From Marinomonas balearica (lineage in GTDB: Bacteria > Pseudomonadota > Gammaproteobacteria > Pseudomonadales > Marinomonadaceae): DNA of 64,000 nucleotides. The translations under genes and the position numbers were made by a program. The notes below the pieces were generated by a model. The model saw only the letters and a list, made by a program, of their open reading frames with translations. It did not search any database and was not told the origin of the DNA. Numbering within the stretch: the first letter of the stretch is position 1; each line of letters opens with the position of its first letter. Positions 16,019-23,078 of this stretch are shown piece after piece. The DNA is taken from the NCBI RefSeq assembly GCF_004362145.1, contig NZ_SNXC01000002.1, positions 1 to 64,000 on the forward strand, written 5' to 3'.

Positions 16019-17737
16019 TCAAGAGTTGTTTAAATCGTTGCTGCTCTGCGTGCTATCAAGTGATTGGTTTAGCAAACTGTTGCCATTGACCAAGTCATTT
16101 AAACTGCCATTTTGGCTGTCTACTACGCCGAGCTCTTTTAACAACGAGTCCACCAACGGAGCATTTGCTCGGTAACTTAAGGCTGCATTCGTAACCTGAT
16201 CTGCCATACTTGGGCTGGTGGATTCTCCCATCGAAATAGGATTAGATTGGCCGCCGTAGCCTTGTAAAATTTTAATTCCTTCGATGCTTTCAAGTGGTTT
16301 CACAGCATTTGCGACGAGTTCAGGAAGGACTTTTAATATTGCTAATGATTTTTGTAGGTCGATCTGTTCGTCCTTTAGCGTATTTTCGGCTTCATAGAGG
16401 GCTTCTTTACCGGCCGCTTCTACCGCCAATACTTTCTCATCTGCTTCTGCCTGAAGGATTTTTGCATCTGCACTTGCTTTCGCTTCTGTTAAAATTGCCT
16501 CAGCAGTGGATAGACTCGCTTCTTTTTTAGCGGCCGCTTCGGTTGTGACGCCAACGGCTTCTCTTTCGGCTTCTTTTTTAGCATCGATCACTTCAATGTC
16601 TTTGCGACGGTTTGCTTCTGCTAGATGCCTAACTGTGATGACCTCTTCTTCTTTTTGAGCTTTGATTTTTTCTGCTTCGGCAGCTTTTGCTCTTGCTGCA
16701 GATTCTTCCTCTGATTTTTCGGCTATGGCAATTTGTTTCACTTGCTCTGCAACTTCAACGGCTTGCTGTTGTTGGATCGTTGATTGTTCTAAGGCTTGGC
16801 GCTTCGCAATTTCACGTGTTTCTATTTCTTTAGATTTTTCAATTTCTGCGGTTTCAATTGCTTTTTCTTTGGCGATCATCGCCTCTCGTTCTTCGCGCTC
16901 TTTTTGTTCTCTTTGCTTCGCGATTTCCGCTTTTTGTTCCTGACGTTTGAACGAGAGAATTTGCTCTTGGTTTAGACGAGCTTCTTCTTCACTGCGCTTT
17001 ACGTCCAACGATTGCTTTTCCGCTTCGAGGTTTCTTTGTTCGATTTTTATACGGTTTTCTTGTTGTATATCATTGGTTTCTTTACGTTTTTCTTCAATTA
17101 TCTTTGCAAGTCTCGCTCGGCCTTCTGCGTCGAATGCGTTGTTTTCATTGAAAAACTCTAGATCTGTTTGGTCGAACCCTGTTAATGAAACGGACTCCAG
17201 CTCCAAACCGTTTTTCTCTAGATCATTGGCCACGTTTTGCTGCACTTTTTGAACAAAATCAGCCCTTTGTTCATGCATCTCAGTCATGCTCATTTCAGCA
17301 GCGACTGCGCGTAACACATCGACAAACTTGGACTCCATGAGCTTTTTGACTTCTTCAACCCGCGTGGTTCTTGTTCCAAGGGTTTGCGCTGCCATTGAAA
17401 TCCCTTCGGCATTCGGTGCGACTCGCAGATAAAAGTCCGCTTTAACATCAACACGCATTCTGTCTTTAGTGATCAACGCGTCTTTTTGAGTTTTTTCGAC
17501 TTCTATTCTTAGCGTGTTCATATTGACGGGGATCGTTTCATGGACAACCGGAAGCACGATAACACCACCGTCTTTTACTACTTTTTCCCCTCCTAATCCG
17601 GTTCTCACAAAGGCAACTTCTTTCGTAGCTCGAACATAGAGTCTCGCAAAGATTAAGCCGATGGCGATCAAAGCGAAAAACACTACACCGATTATGATGA
17701 GTGTGAAGCTTGCTGCTGTGTCGTTCAAAAATTCCAT
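16019..17737 (-). CDS. Flotillin-family membrane scaffold protein (YqiK-like)
   Basis: A 572-residue SPFH/flotillin protein. One N-terminal transmembrane helix (residues ~10-30, FTLIIIGVVFFALIAIGLIF) is followed by the SPFH domain (residues ~35-210) and a very long charged coiled coil (~210-480) rich in Glu, Lys and Ala. The C-terminal ~70 residues are Ser/Asn-rich. Such proteins assemble into membrane microdomain rafts. It starts directly at the end of the YqiJ-like gene, with no gap, and is the last gene of a four-gene set (YjfI, PspA, YqiJ, flotillin). In E. coli yqiJ and yqiK are also paired, which supports the assignment. Confidence 0.93.
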   Translation of the reverse strand: MEFLNDTAASFTLIIIGVVFFALIAIGLIFARLYVRATKEVAFVRTGLGGEKVVKDGGVIVLPVVHETIPVNMNTLRIEVEKTQKDALITKDRMRVDVKADFYLRVAPNAEGISMAAQTLGTRTTRVEEVKKLMESKFVDVLRAVAAEMSMTEMHEQRADFVQKVQQNVANDLEKNGLELESVSLTGFDQTDLEFFNENNAFDAEGRARLAKIIEEKRKETNDIQQENRIKIEQRNLEAEKQSLDVKRSEEEARLNQEQILSFKRQEQKAEIAKQREQKEREEREAMIAKEKAIETAEIEKSKEIETREIAKRQALEQSTIQQQQAVEVAEQVKQIAIAEKSEEESAARAKAAEAEKIKAQKEEEVITVRHLAEANRRKDIEVIDAKKEAEREAVGVTTEAAAKKEASLSTAEAILTEAKASADAKILQAEADEKVLAVEAAGKEALYEAENTLKDEQIDLQKSLAILKVLPELVANAVKPLESIEGIKILQGYGGQSNPISMGESTSPSMADQVTNAALSYRANAPLVDSLLKELGVVDSQNGSLNDLVNGNSLLNQSLDSTQSSNDLNNS

Positions 17738-18382
17738 TTATTTCTCCTCATTGTTGATCATTGACGCACGCAGGAGTGAGCCTTTCCAAATCCCTGCGTC
17801 TTTTTCGATTAGTACAACCTGTTGCCCCTGCGAGAAAGTTTCTTCCGCTAAGGGTTCAACCATTACATAATGTTTTTGTTTATATTTATCGGTAAACGAG
17901 GCTTCGGCTGGGGAGCCTTGTCGCGCCGTTCCAATTGTGATGATGGCAACACCTCCGGTAAATGAATCGGTTGCCACTGCAGATGATTCATTGTTAGGCA
18001 ATATTTTTATCAGGGCATTGCCCGCGATTCGAGTGATGAAAATACAGGCAACGAAAGCGATTGGCAGCGAAATCATGAAAGGTAAAGTGACGCCAAGCAT
18101 TGCCCAAAAGACATAATTAGCCGTAAGTCCAGACAGAGAAAAGCTCGTGATTAACAGTATTAACCAGATGAGTACGGGGAGCCTGCCAAGGCACATCCAC
18201 CCTAAAGTTTTGGTAAGCGCTCCTTCTGGAGCATCAATGTCTATTGGGGTTAAATTATCAATTAACGATGAAAAACTAAAACCCACCAGAGTGCAAAAAC
18301 CTTCTAAACAGGCGATAACCAATACACTCGCCACGAGAAGCAGGTAGATGCTGTTGCCGTCCGCTATTATGAAATCAAGCAT
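17738..18382 (-). CDS. YqiJ-like inner membrane protein (OB-fold, NfeD-like partner of flotillin)
   Basis: A 214-residue protein with hydrophobic segments near residues 12-30, 65-85, 90-115, and a C-terminal domain of about 70 residues (GGVAIITIGTARQGSPAEASF and YVMVEPLAEETFSQGQQVVLI) that reads as the OB-fold of YqiJ/NfeD proteins. These are the standard partners of flotillins. The position is decisive: the flotillin gene begins at the base after its stop. The PspA-type gene ends upstream by 30 bases. Role: probably membrane-domain organisation or envelope stress tolerance. Confidence 0.85.
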   Translation of the reverse strand: MLDFIIADGNSIYLLLVASVLVIACLEGFCTLVGFSFSSLIDNLTPIDIDAPEGALTKTLGWMCLGRLPVLIWLILLITSFSLSGLTANYVFWAMLGVTLPFMISLPIAFVACIFITRIAGNALIKILPNNESSAVATDSFTGGVAIITIGTARQGSPAEASFTDKYKQKHYVMVEPLAEETFSQGQQVVLIEKDAGIWKGSLLRASMINNEEK

Positions 18383-18412
18383 TTACGAATCTCCGATACT
18401 CTTAAATGCAGT

Positions 18413-19096
18413 TTATTCTGCGCGCGTTTTTATTTTGTCTAAAATGTTTTGAGCTGAAGTTACGTTTAGCGTAATGCCTGCGTTCTTGAGCTTTTCATCT
18501 AGGGTTGAGCGGCTCTCTAACTCTTGAGAAGCTTCTAGTCTCGCTTCAAAGTGCTCTTGTTTATTTCGAATGCGCTCCAAGCTTTCTTTTGCAGATGCTA
18601 CGGAAGGTTTTCCTGTGAGAATATTGGCATGCATATTTTCTTGTGCTTTGTGAACTGAATCTGTTGCCTTCACTTGTTCTAATTGACGATAAAAGTCTGA
18701 AATGTCAGTTTCCGCTTTTTGGATCTGAGATCGCAATGTGTGTGCGCTTTTAGCGAAATGTTCTGCTTGGTCTTTGTTGTTTTTTTGTTCTGCTTCTAGG
18801 GTGGCGATGTGATGCGCAATCTCTAGTGCTAATGCTTCGTTATTTTGCTTTAGCGCGACAAACGCATTGTTCTCGTATTCTTCTATTTGGCTGGAGAGCT
18901 TTGCTATTTTCGCTTCCGCCTGTTTTTGGCTCGCTAACAGCGTAATTTCGCTCTCCTTAGCAAGATCCAATGACGCTTTTGATTCTCGTAGCTCTTGCTC
19001 AAGAATTCGAATTGCATTGTCATCAACAACGGCTTCTCCCATTTCTGAAGCGCCACCTTTTAAAGCGGTAAAAAGCTTACTGAATATGTTCATCAT
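18413..19096 (-). CDS. PspA/IM30-family membrane-stress protein
   Basis: A 227-residue, almost entirely helical coiled-coil protein with the N-terminal amphipathic helix of the family (NIFSKLFTALKGGASEMGEAV) and the conserved ILEQELRESKASL stretch. PspA proteins bind stressed inner membrane as large oligomers (ESCRT-III-like). It is probably the YjfJ type, given the YjfI-like gene 20 bases upstream. There is no adjacent PspF or sigma-54 signature that I could find, so regulation probably differs from classical pspA. Two consecutive ATGs (19096, 19093) are possible starts. Confidence 0.88.
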   Translation of the reverse strand: MMNIFSKLFTALKGGASEMGEAVVDDNAIRILEQELRESKASLDLAKESEITLLASQKQAEAKIAKLSSQIEEYENNAFVALKQNNEALALEIAHHIATLEAEQKNNKDQAEHFAKSAHTLRSQIQKAETDISDFYRQLEQVKATDSVHKAQENMHANILTGKPSVASAKESLERIRNKQEHFEARLEASQELESRSTLDEKLKNAGITLNVTSAQNILDKIKTRAE

Positions 19097-19116
19097 TCAC
19101 TCCTTTGGATTTCAGT

Positions 19117-19545
19117 TTATGGCTTTAAGGTATTAAAACGGTACAGAGGTTCGAGCGTATCAATGACATGAAAGGTGTTCCTTACTAAGAGTTGCAGCTC
19201 TTCAATAATGACTTCGATCTTGGAGTTGGTTGAGAGCGCACCAAAAATGACATACCAATCAATACCGCCAATCGGTTGAATTCCTATTGTGCTTAATGGT
19301 AGATATTTGTGGGTTGTCAGAAGTCGGTAGTCGATTTCAGATGGATTTTCAAATTCATGTCGCTCCACCAAGGCAGCCTCTACAAGGATTTGCCCATCGC
19401 CTATTGCCATGATGATAGGCAAGTCTCCGAATTCATTGAAAATGAGGGTCAGTGTGCTTTCTTCAAAGGAAGCAGATACATGGTGTGATTGATAAAAGCC
19501 TGTCTGAGTAAAAGTGTTGTGAATACTTTCCAAAGTCCAATTCAT
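19117..19545 (-). CDS. YjfI-like DUF2170 protein
   Basis: A 142-residue soluble protein matching the DUF2170/YjfI family as I recall it: FGDLPIIMAIGDGQILVEA, then DYRLLTTHKYLPLSTIGI and a C-terminal half with DWYVIFGALS. Function is unknown; in E. coli yjfI precedes yjfJ (a PspA homologue), the same order as here. It is the first gene of the flotillin/PspA operon. The 132-base gap to the divergent small-protein gene holds an imperfect AT-rich direct repeat that may be its control region. Confidence 0.8.
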   Translation of the reverse strand: MNWTLESIHNTFTQTGFYQSHHVSASFEESTLTLIFNEFGDLPIIMAIGDGQILVEAALVERHEFENPSEIDYRLLTTHKYLPLSTIGIQPIGGIDWYVIFGALSTNSKIEVIIEELQLLVRNTFHVIDTLEPLYRFNTLKP

Positions 19546-19591
19546 GCTAACGTCCTTAAGCTTTTAGTTCTCTAAAACCATAACCATGTTT

Positions 19592-19630
19592 TTAAATATA
19601 TTCAACAAAAATTAAATATATTTAACTAAA
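19592..19630. repeat. Imperfect 19-bp direct repeat in a divergent promoter region
   Basis: Two near-identical AT-rich blocks, TTAAATATATTCAACAAAA (19592-19610) and TTAAATATATTTAACTAAA (19612-19630), stand 20 bases apart, with TTCAAC at 19601 facing GTTGAA at 19631. The spacing of about two helical turns is what a dimeric regulator would use. They lie between the YjfI-PspA-flotillin operon and the divergent small-protein operon, so they could serve either side. Operator role is inferred. Confidence 0.45.
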
Positions 19631-19677
19631 GTTGAAAATAAACGTTCATTTGCTATGCTGTCAAACACGTTACATTA

Positions 19678-20037
19678 GTGAGTCACATTGCCATGCCTAA
19701 AAAGGATCCTTCGATAAGCCAAGAAATGGAAAGCCTTCTTGTCGTGAGTAAAATGGAATGGAAAGAAACCTTAAAGAACTGGTTGCCTGCGTACATTAAG
19801 AGAGCTGGCCTCGATCATGAGACTCTGTCTAATCAACTGTGGGAGCAGTTTAATGTGCGTCAGAAAACGACGAATTTACGCTCAAAATTTAGTCAAGGCA
19901 CGGTTGACGGGCAGCTATTGATGCAAATTCTTTTATTGTGCGACCAACAAGTGAATTTGACGGAAATCAGTGAGTGTTACGAAAGAGCTAAAATGAAAGT
20001 TAGGGATGCAACTACGCCGGATGACACAAAGTGTTAA
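19678..20037 (+). CDS. Small DUF6471-like protein
   Basis: A 114-119 residue protein (GTG at 19678 or ATG at 19693; neither has a strong ribosome site). The centre (EWKETLKNWLPAYIKRAGLD, then LSNQLWEQF, TTNLRSKFSQGTVDGQLLMQ) resembles DUF6471-type domains, a helix-turn-helix-like fold found in small bacterial proteins of unknown role. The resemblance is from memory and not certain. It is the first of three genes on this strand; the second overlaps it by 7 bases and encodes a TfoX-C-like domain. Confidence 0.65.
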   Translation: MSHIAMPKKDPSISQEMESLLVVSKMEWKETLKNWLPAYIKRAGLDHETLSNQLWEQFNVRQKTTNLRSKFSQGTVDGQLLMQILLLCDQQVNLTEISECYERAKMKVRDATTPDDTKC

Positions 20038-20318
20038 AGCATGACGAAGGGGTTACGCATATTCGTCAACTTATGAATCTGGGCCCAAAAAGTGAGAAAG
20101 TACTCCACGATATTAACATTAAGAGTGTCGATGCTTTCTTGTCGGCAGATGTCTTTGATGCGTATAAGCGGCTCTATGAAAAGAGCGCGTCGGGAGTAAG
20201 TCTCAATATGTTGTATGCCATGATCGGGGCGCAAGAGAATGAGCATTGGCAACGTATAAAAGCAGAGCGTAAGACGGAGATCTTGTTACATCTGGATGAC
20301 TTAGGAATTGCAAGGTAA
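20031..20318 (+). CDS. TfoX C-terminal-domain-like protein
   Basis: A 95-residue protein whose core, IRQLMNLGPKSEKVLHDINI followed by KSVDAFLS, matches the TfoX/Sxy C-terminal domain, a helix-hairpin-helix-like fold. The N-terminal TfoX domain of competence activators is absent, so it is not a full Sxy/TfoX. GTG at 20031 is used because the domain begins almost at once and no later start leaves it whole. It overlaps the DUF6471-like gene by 7 bases and its last base is the first base of the phosphotransferase gene, so the three are translationally coupled. Function is unknown. Confidence 0.75.
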   Translation: MLKHDEGVTHIRQLMNLGPKSEKVLHDINIKSVDAFLSADVFDAYKRLYEKSASGVSLNMLYAMIGAQENEHWQRIKAERKTEILLHLDDLGIAR

Positions 20319-21334
20319 TGATTTCCCCTGAAATTTATATAAAGAGAGCGCTAAAAGCTAAGTATGTCGATCGGATCGAGTCTATTCAAACGTTATGGAG
20401 TGGCTATGGGGAAATTGTCCGATATAGGGTTCATGAGTCTGGGGTTATTGGAGAGCCTGACCCTCATTACGTCATCTTAAAATCCATCAGATTAGACAAG
20501 GTTAACGAGCATCCGCGAGGTTGGCAGTCTCACCATGCCCATGAACGCAAATTGCGATCTTATGACATGGAAGCGAATTGGTACGAAAACTGGTCAAGTC
20601 GGTGTTCTAAATCAGAACGTGTTGCGCAATGTTATGGCGTCTGGCGCAGCGATGATGCAATCTATATTTTAATGGAAGATTTGGATGCATCTCATTATTC
20701 GGTTCGAAAAGTGAAACTAGCGGTGCATGAATGTTTAGCCGTATTGGATTGGTTGGCCAACTTCCATGCTCGATTTCTGGGTATAGAAAATAGGACCGAT
20801 TCTTTCGATCTTTGGCAGAGAGGAACGTATTGGCATTTAAGTACACGACCCGACGAGTGGCACGCTATGACAGACTCTTTGTTAAAGGAGCACGCCAATC
20901 GAATAGACTCTGCAATGGAAGGAGCCACCTATAAAACGTTATTGCACGGAGATGCGAAAGTGGCGAATTTTTGCTTCTCAGCGGATCTTAATCAGGTCGC
21001 GGCGGTGGATTTTCAGTATGTTGGGGTAGGGATCGGCGTTCAAGATGTCGCGTATTTTTTAGGGAGTTGCCTCAGCGAAGAAAATCTATCTGAAAACCTT
21101 TCGTTTTTATTAGAGCATTATTTTGGTGAGCTTTCGAGGTGCTTGGTTGCAAGGGGCGAATCGCCAGATTCTGCTGAAAAAGTTGTAATGGAATGGGACG
21201 CTCTATTTGTTGTTGCATGGGCCGATTTTCATCGATTTATTCTTGGCTGGAGCCCTGAACATGCCAAAAATACCGCCTTTAGTCGCAACATGGCAACTAA
21301 AGGCGTAGAGTTTGTTTTAAGACGCGATGGATAG
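20318..21334 (+). CDS. Phosphotransferase of the choline/ecdysteroid-kinase-like group
   Basis: A 338-residue protein with an aminoglycoside-phosphotransferase-type kinase fold. The ATP hinge region reads YILMEDLDAS, the catalytic loop LLHGDAKVANFCF (the Asp in HGD and Asn), and the metal site AVDFQYVGVGIGVQDVAYFLGS. The HGDAK...N and VDFQ patterns are those of ecdysteroid kinase-like/CHK kinases, which phosphorylate small hydroxylated compounds. The substrate is unknown. It starts on the last base of the TfoX-C-like gene and overlaps the convergent coiled-coil membrane gene by 18 bases. Confidence 0.85.
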   Translation: MISPEIYIKRALKAKYVDRIESIQTLWSGYGEIVRYRVHESGVIGEPDPHYVILKSIRLDKVNEHPRGWQSHHAHERKLRSYDMEANWYENWSSRCSKSERVAQCYGVWRSDDAIYILMEDLDASHYSVRKVKLAVHECLAVLDWLANFHARFLGIENRTDSFDLWQRGTYWHLSTRPDEWHAMTDSLLKEHANRIDSAMEGATYKTLLHGDAKVANFCFSADLNQVAAVDFQYVGVGIGVQDVAYFLGSCLSEENLSENLSFLLEHYFGELSRCLVARGESPDSAEKVVMEWDALFVVAWADFHRFILGWSPEHAKNTAFSRNMATKGVEFVLRRDG

Positions 21335-22870
21335 ACGAGCGTTCTCGTCGTCTTCTGCGTCATGTGCTAACGGTGACTCTTCAGATCGGGTTGGCGGTGG
21401 AGATTGTTGTTCTGGTTTCGCGTATATACGCTGCATATAAAGTCCCGCAATCGCCAAGAACACCCCAGTAACAGCACTGATGAAGGCTAATGAAGCGAAC
21501 CAAACTAATGCAACTAAACCAACCGTCGATTTGGAAACCTCAATGGCTTGTTCCTTGTTTTCAACGTAAGCCGCCATACGATAAATTTGGTTTGAATTTA
21601 CTAGGCGGTTTACTTCGTGTGCAATCAGTGTCTGTTGTTGCTTGTATTCGTAGATTTGAGCATCAATGCTCGTCACTTCAACTTGAATGCCATCGTACTG
21701 AGTAAGTAACTCTGTTTTTTCGTTATTTGCTCGGCTAACAGACACGCTGCGTGAGCGAGCAGCAACATCTTCTGTTTGTTCTAAGGTGGCTAACAAGGTT
21801 GCTTTTTGCGAACTGTTCTTTTGCTTTTGTTCTTCTATTTGCTGTTCCAAATATGTAATGCGATTTCGTACTAAGTCGATGCGTTTTTGGTAATCTTTGC
21901 CAAGCAACTGCAATTGATCTTGAAGCTGTTTTTCTGTTTGAGTGCGCTTTTCTAATGCGCCGTCGCCCGTGGTTCTATCTGTTACTTGATAGAGTCTTTC
22001 TTCTTTCTCTTTGATCAAAGCCCGATATTTCTTTTCTACCTGAGAGCGGGTAAAAAAGCCTGCATCAGCCACTTCACGTTCCATTTCCTTTTTCAGGTCT
22101 TCGAGCTCTTTTTCTTGCTTGCTTCTATCGCTTTCAGTGTTGTTCACATAACTGTTCAGCAACGCACGGAAACGTTTTTGCAGCGCGTTACGTTCTTGAT
22201 CCCAAGCGTCATAGATGTCACGCTCTTTTGCGTTCAACGTTTGAATCTCTTGCTCATAACTGCCAGTGCCAACGTTACTTAGTCGATCAAGTTGTGCGTT
22301 TATGCGCTCTTTTTCTTGATTCATTTGAGCAAGGTAATAGCTATGAGCGGAATTAATTTTGCTACGGTAGTCCTTTTCGACTAATTCAGGGTCAATGGTA
22401 TCTATTTCAGCCTTACGCGTTTCTAAATCGTCGATTTTGGCTTGAATCAGCAAAGACTCATTTTTTTGCTCATCAATGGTGAGGTTTAGATTCGAAAAGT
22501 TACGCTCAAATCCGTTCAACATAGTTTCAAATGTGATGGTCGCGAGTAGGGTTAGTCCTAAGAAAAACAGGATACGCCAGTAGAAGTGCTTCGCGTACAT
22601 CATGGCTGTTGCCAATGGGATTTTTGCCGCTTCAACTACAGCCACTAAAACAAAAGGCAACGCAGCGACGACAATACTGCTGTAATCGCCCATTGAAAGT
22701 GATTCGCTTCCGCGGTTTCTATTGAGCTCGGTGTAAGCTGAAAATGAGACCACCAAAGAGATCATGAAACCGATGGAAACCGCTAGAATTTCCACAACCC
22801 ATGCGAAACGTACCAATTTAACGCCGGTTTCAAAGAGTTTTTTGTTTGAGAGCGGGTTGTAAGTATCCAT
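21317..22870 (-). CDS. Large membrane-anchored coiled-coil protein of unknown function
   Basis: A 517-residue protein that I do not recognise with confidence. Three hydrophobic segments lie at the N-terminus (around residues 22-46, 62-85 and 93-114), then about 300 residues of charged coiled coil (Gln, Glu, Lys, Arg-rich, 120-420), then one more hydrophobic segment (about 435-463, VGLVALVWFASLAFISAVTG) and a short Pro/Glu/Asp-rich tail. The layout recalls DUF4407-type membrane proteins, but that is only a resemblance in architecture. It is convergent with the kinase gene (18-base overlap) and stands alone upstream of hrpB. The coil could span the periplasm or gather proteins at the membrane. 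Confidence 0.7.
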   Translation of the reverse strand: MDTYNPLSNKKLFETGVKLVRFAWVVEILAVSIGFMISLVVSFSAYTELNRNRGSESLSMGDYSSIVVAALPFVLVAVVEAAKIPLATAMMYAKHFYWRILFFLGLTLLATITFETMLNGFERNFSNLNLTIDEQKNESLLIQAKIDDLETRKAEIDTIDPELVEKDYRSKINSAHSYYLAQMNQEKERINAQLDRLSNVGTGSYEQEIQTLNAKERDIYDAWDQERNALQKRFRALLNSYVNNTESDRSKQEKELEDLKKEMEREVADAGFFTRSQVEKKYRALIKEKEERLYQVTDRTTGDGALEKRTQTEKQLQDQLQLLGKDYQKRIDLVRNRITYLEQQIEEQKQKNSSQKATLLATLEQTEDVAARSRSVSVSRANNEKTELLTQYDGIQVEVTSIDAQIYEYKQQQTLIAHEVNRLVNSNQIYRMAAYVENKEQAIEVSKSTVGLVALVWFASLAFISAVTGVFLAIAGLYMQRIYAKPEQQSPPPTRSEESPLAHDAEDDENARLSIAS

Positions 22871-23078
22871 ATAGTGAGGCGTCCGAGTATGAGATTAAAG
22901 TAAACGTAATGCTTATCGTATTAAAGAAGACTAATGATAAAAACATCTTATCTTTGTTCAACGACTGCCGTGTTACAGCCGAGATATAAGTGTAATATTT
23001 TGTTAAAAATAAGCAGCACAGTCTAACATAAAGCACGATTAGTGCCAGATTTAAGAATTCCTCACTTTCTTTCAAACA

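Noticed and set aside
16662-17252. Long plus-strand open frames rich in Ser, Phe and Cys opposite the flotillin gene
   Set aside because: They mirror the Glu/Lys/Ala coiled-coil codons of the flotillin gene and have no ribosome sites or family features.
22830-23075. 81-codon minus-strand open frame upstream of the coiled-coil protein gene
   Set aside because: It overlaps the real gene's start, has no ribosome site and lacks protein-like character; treated as leader or intergenic DNA.
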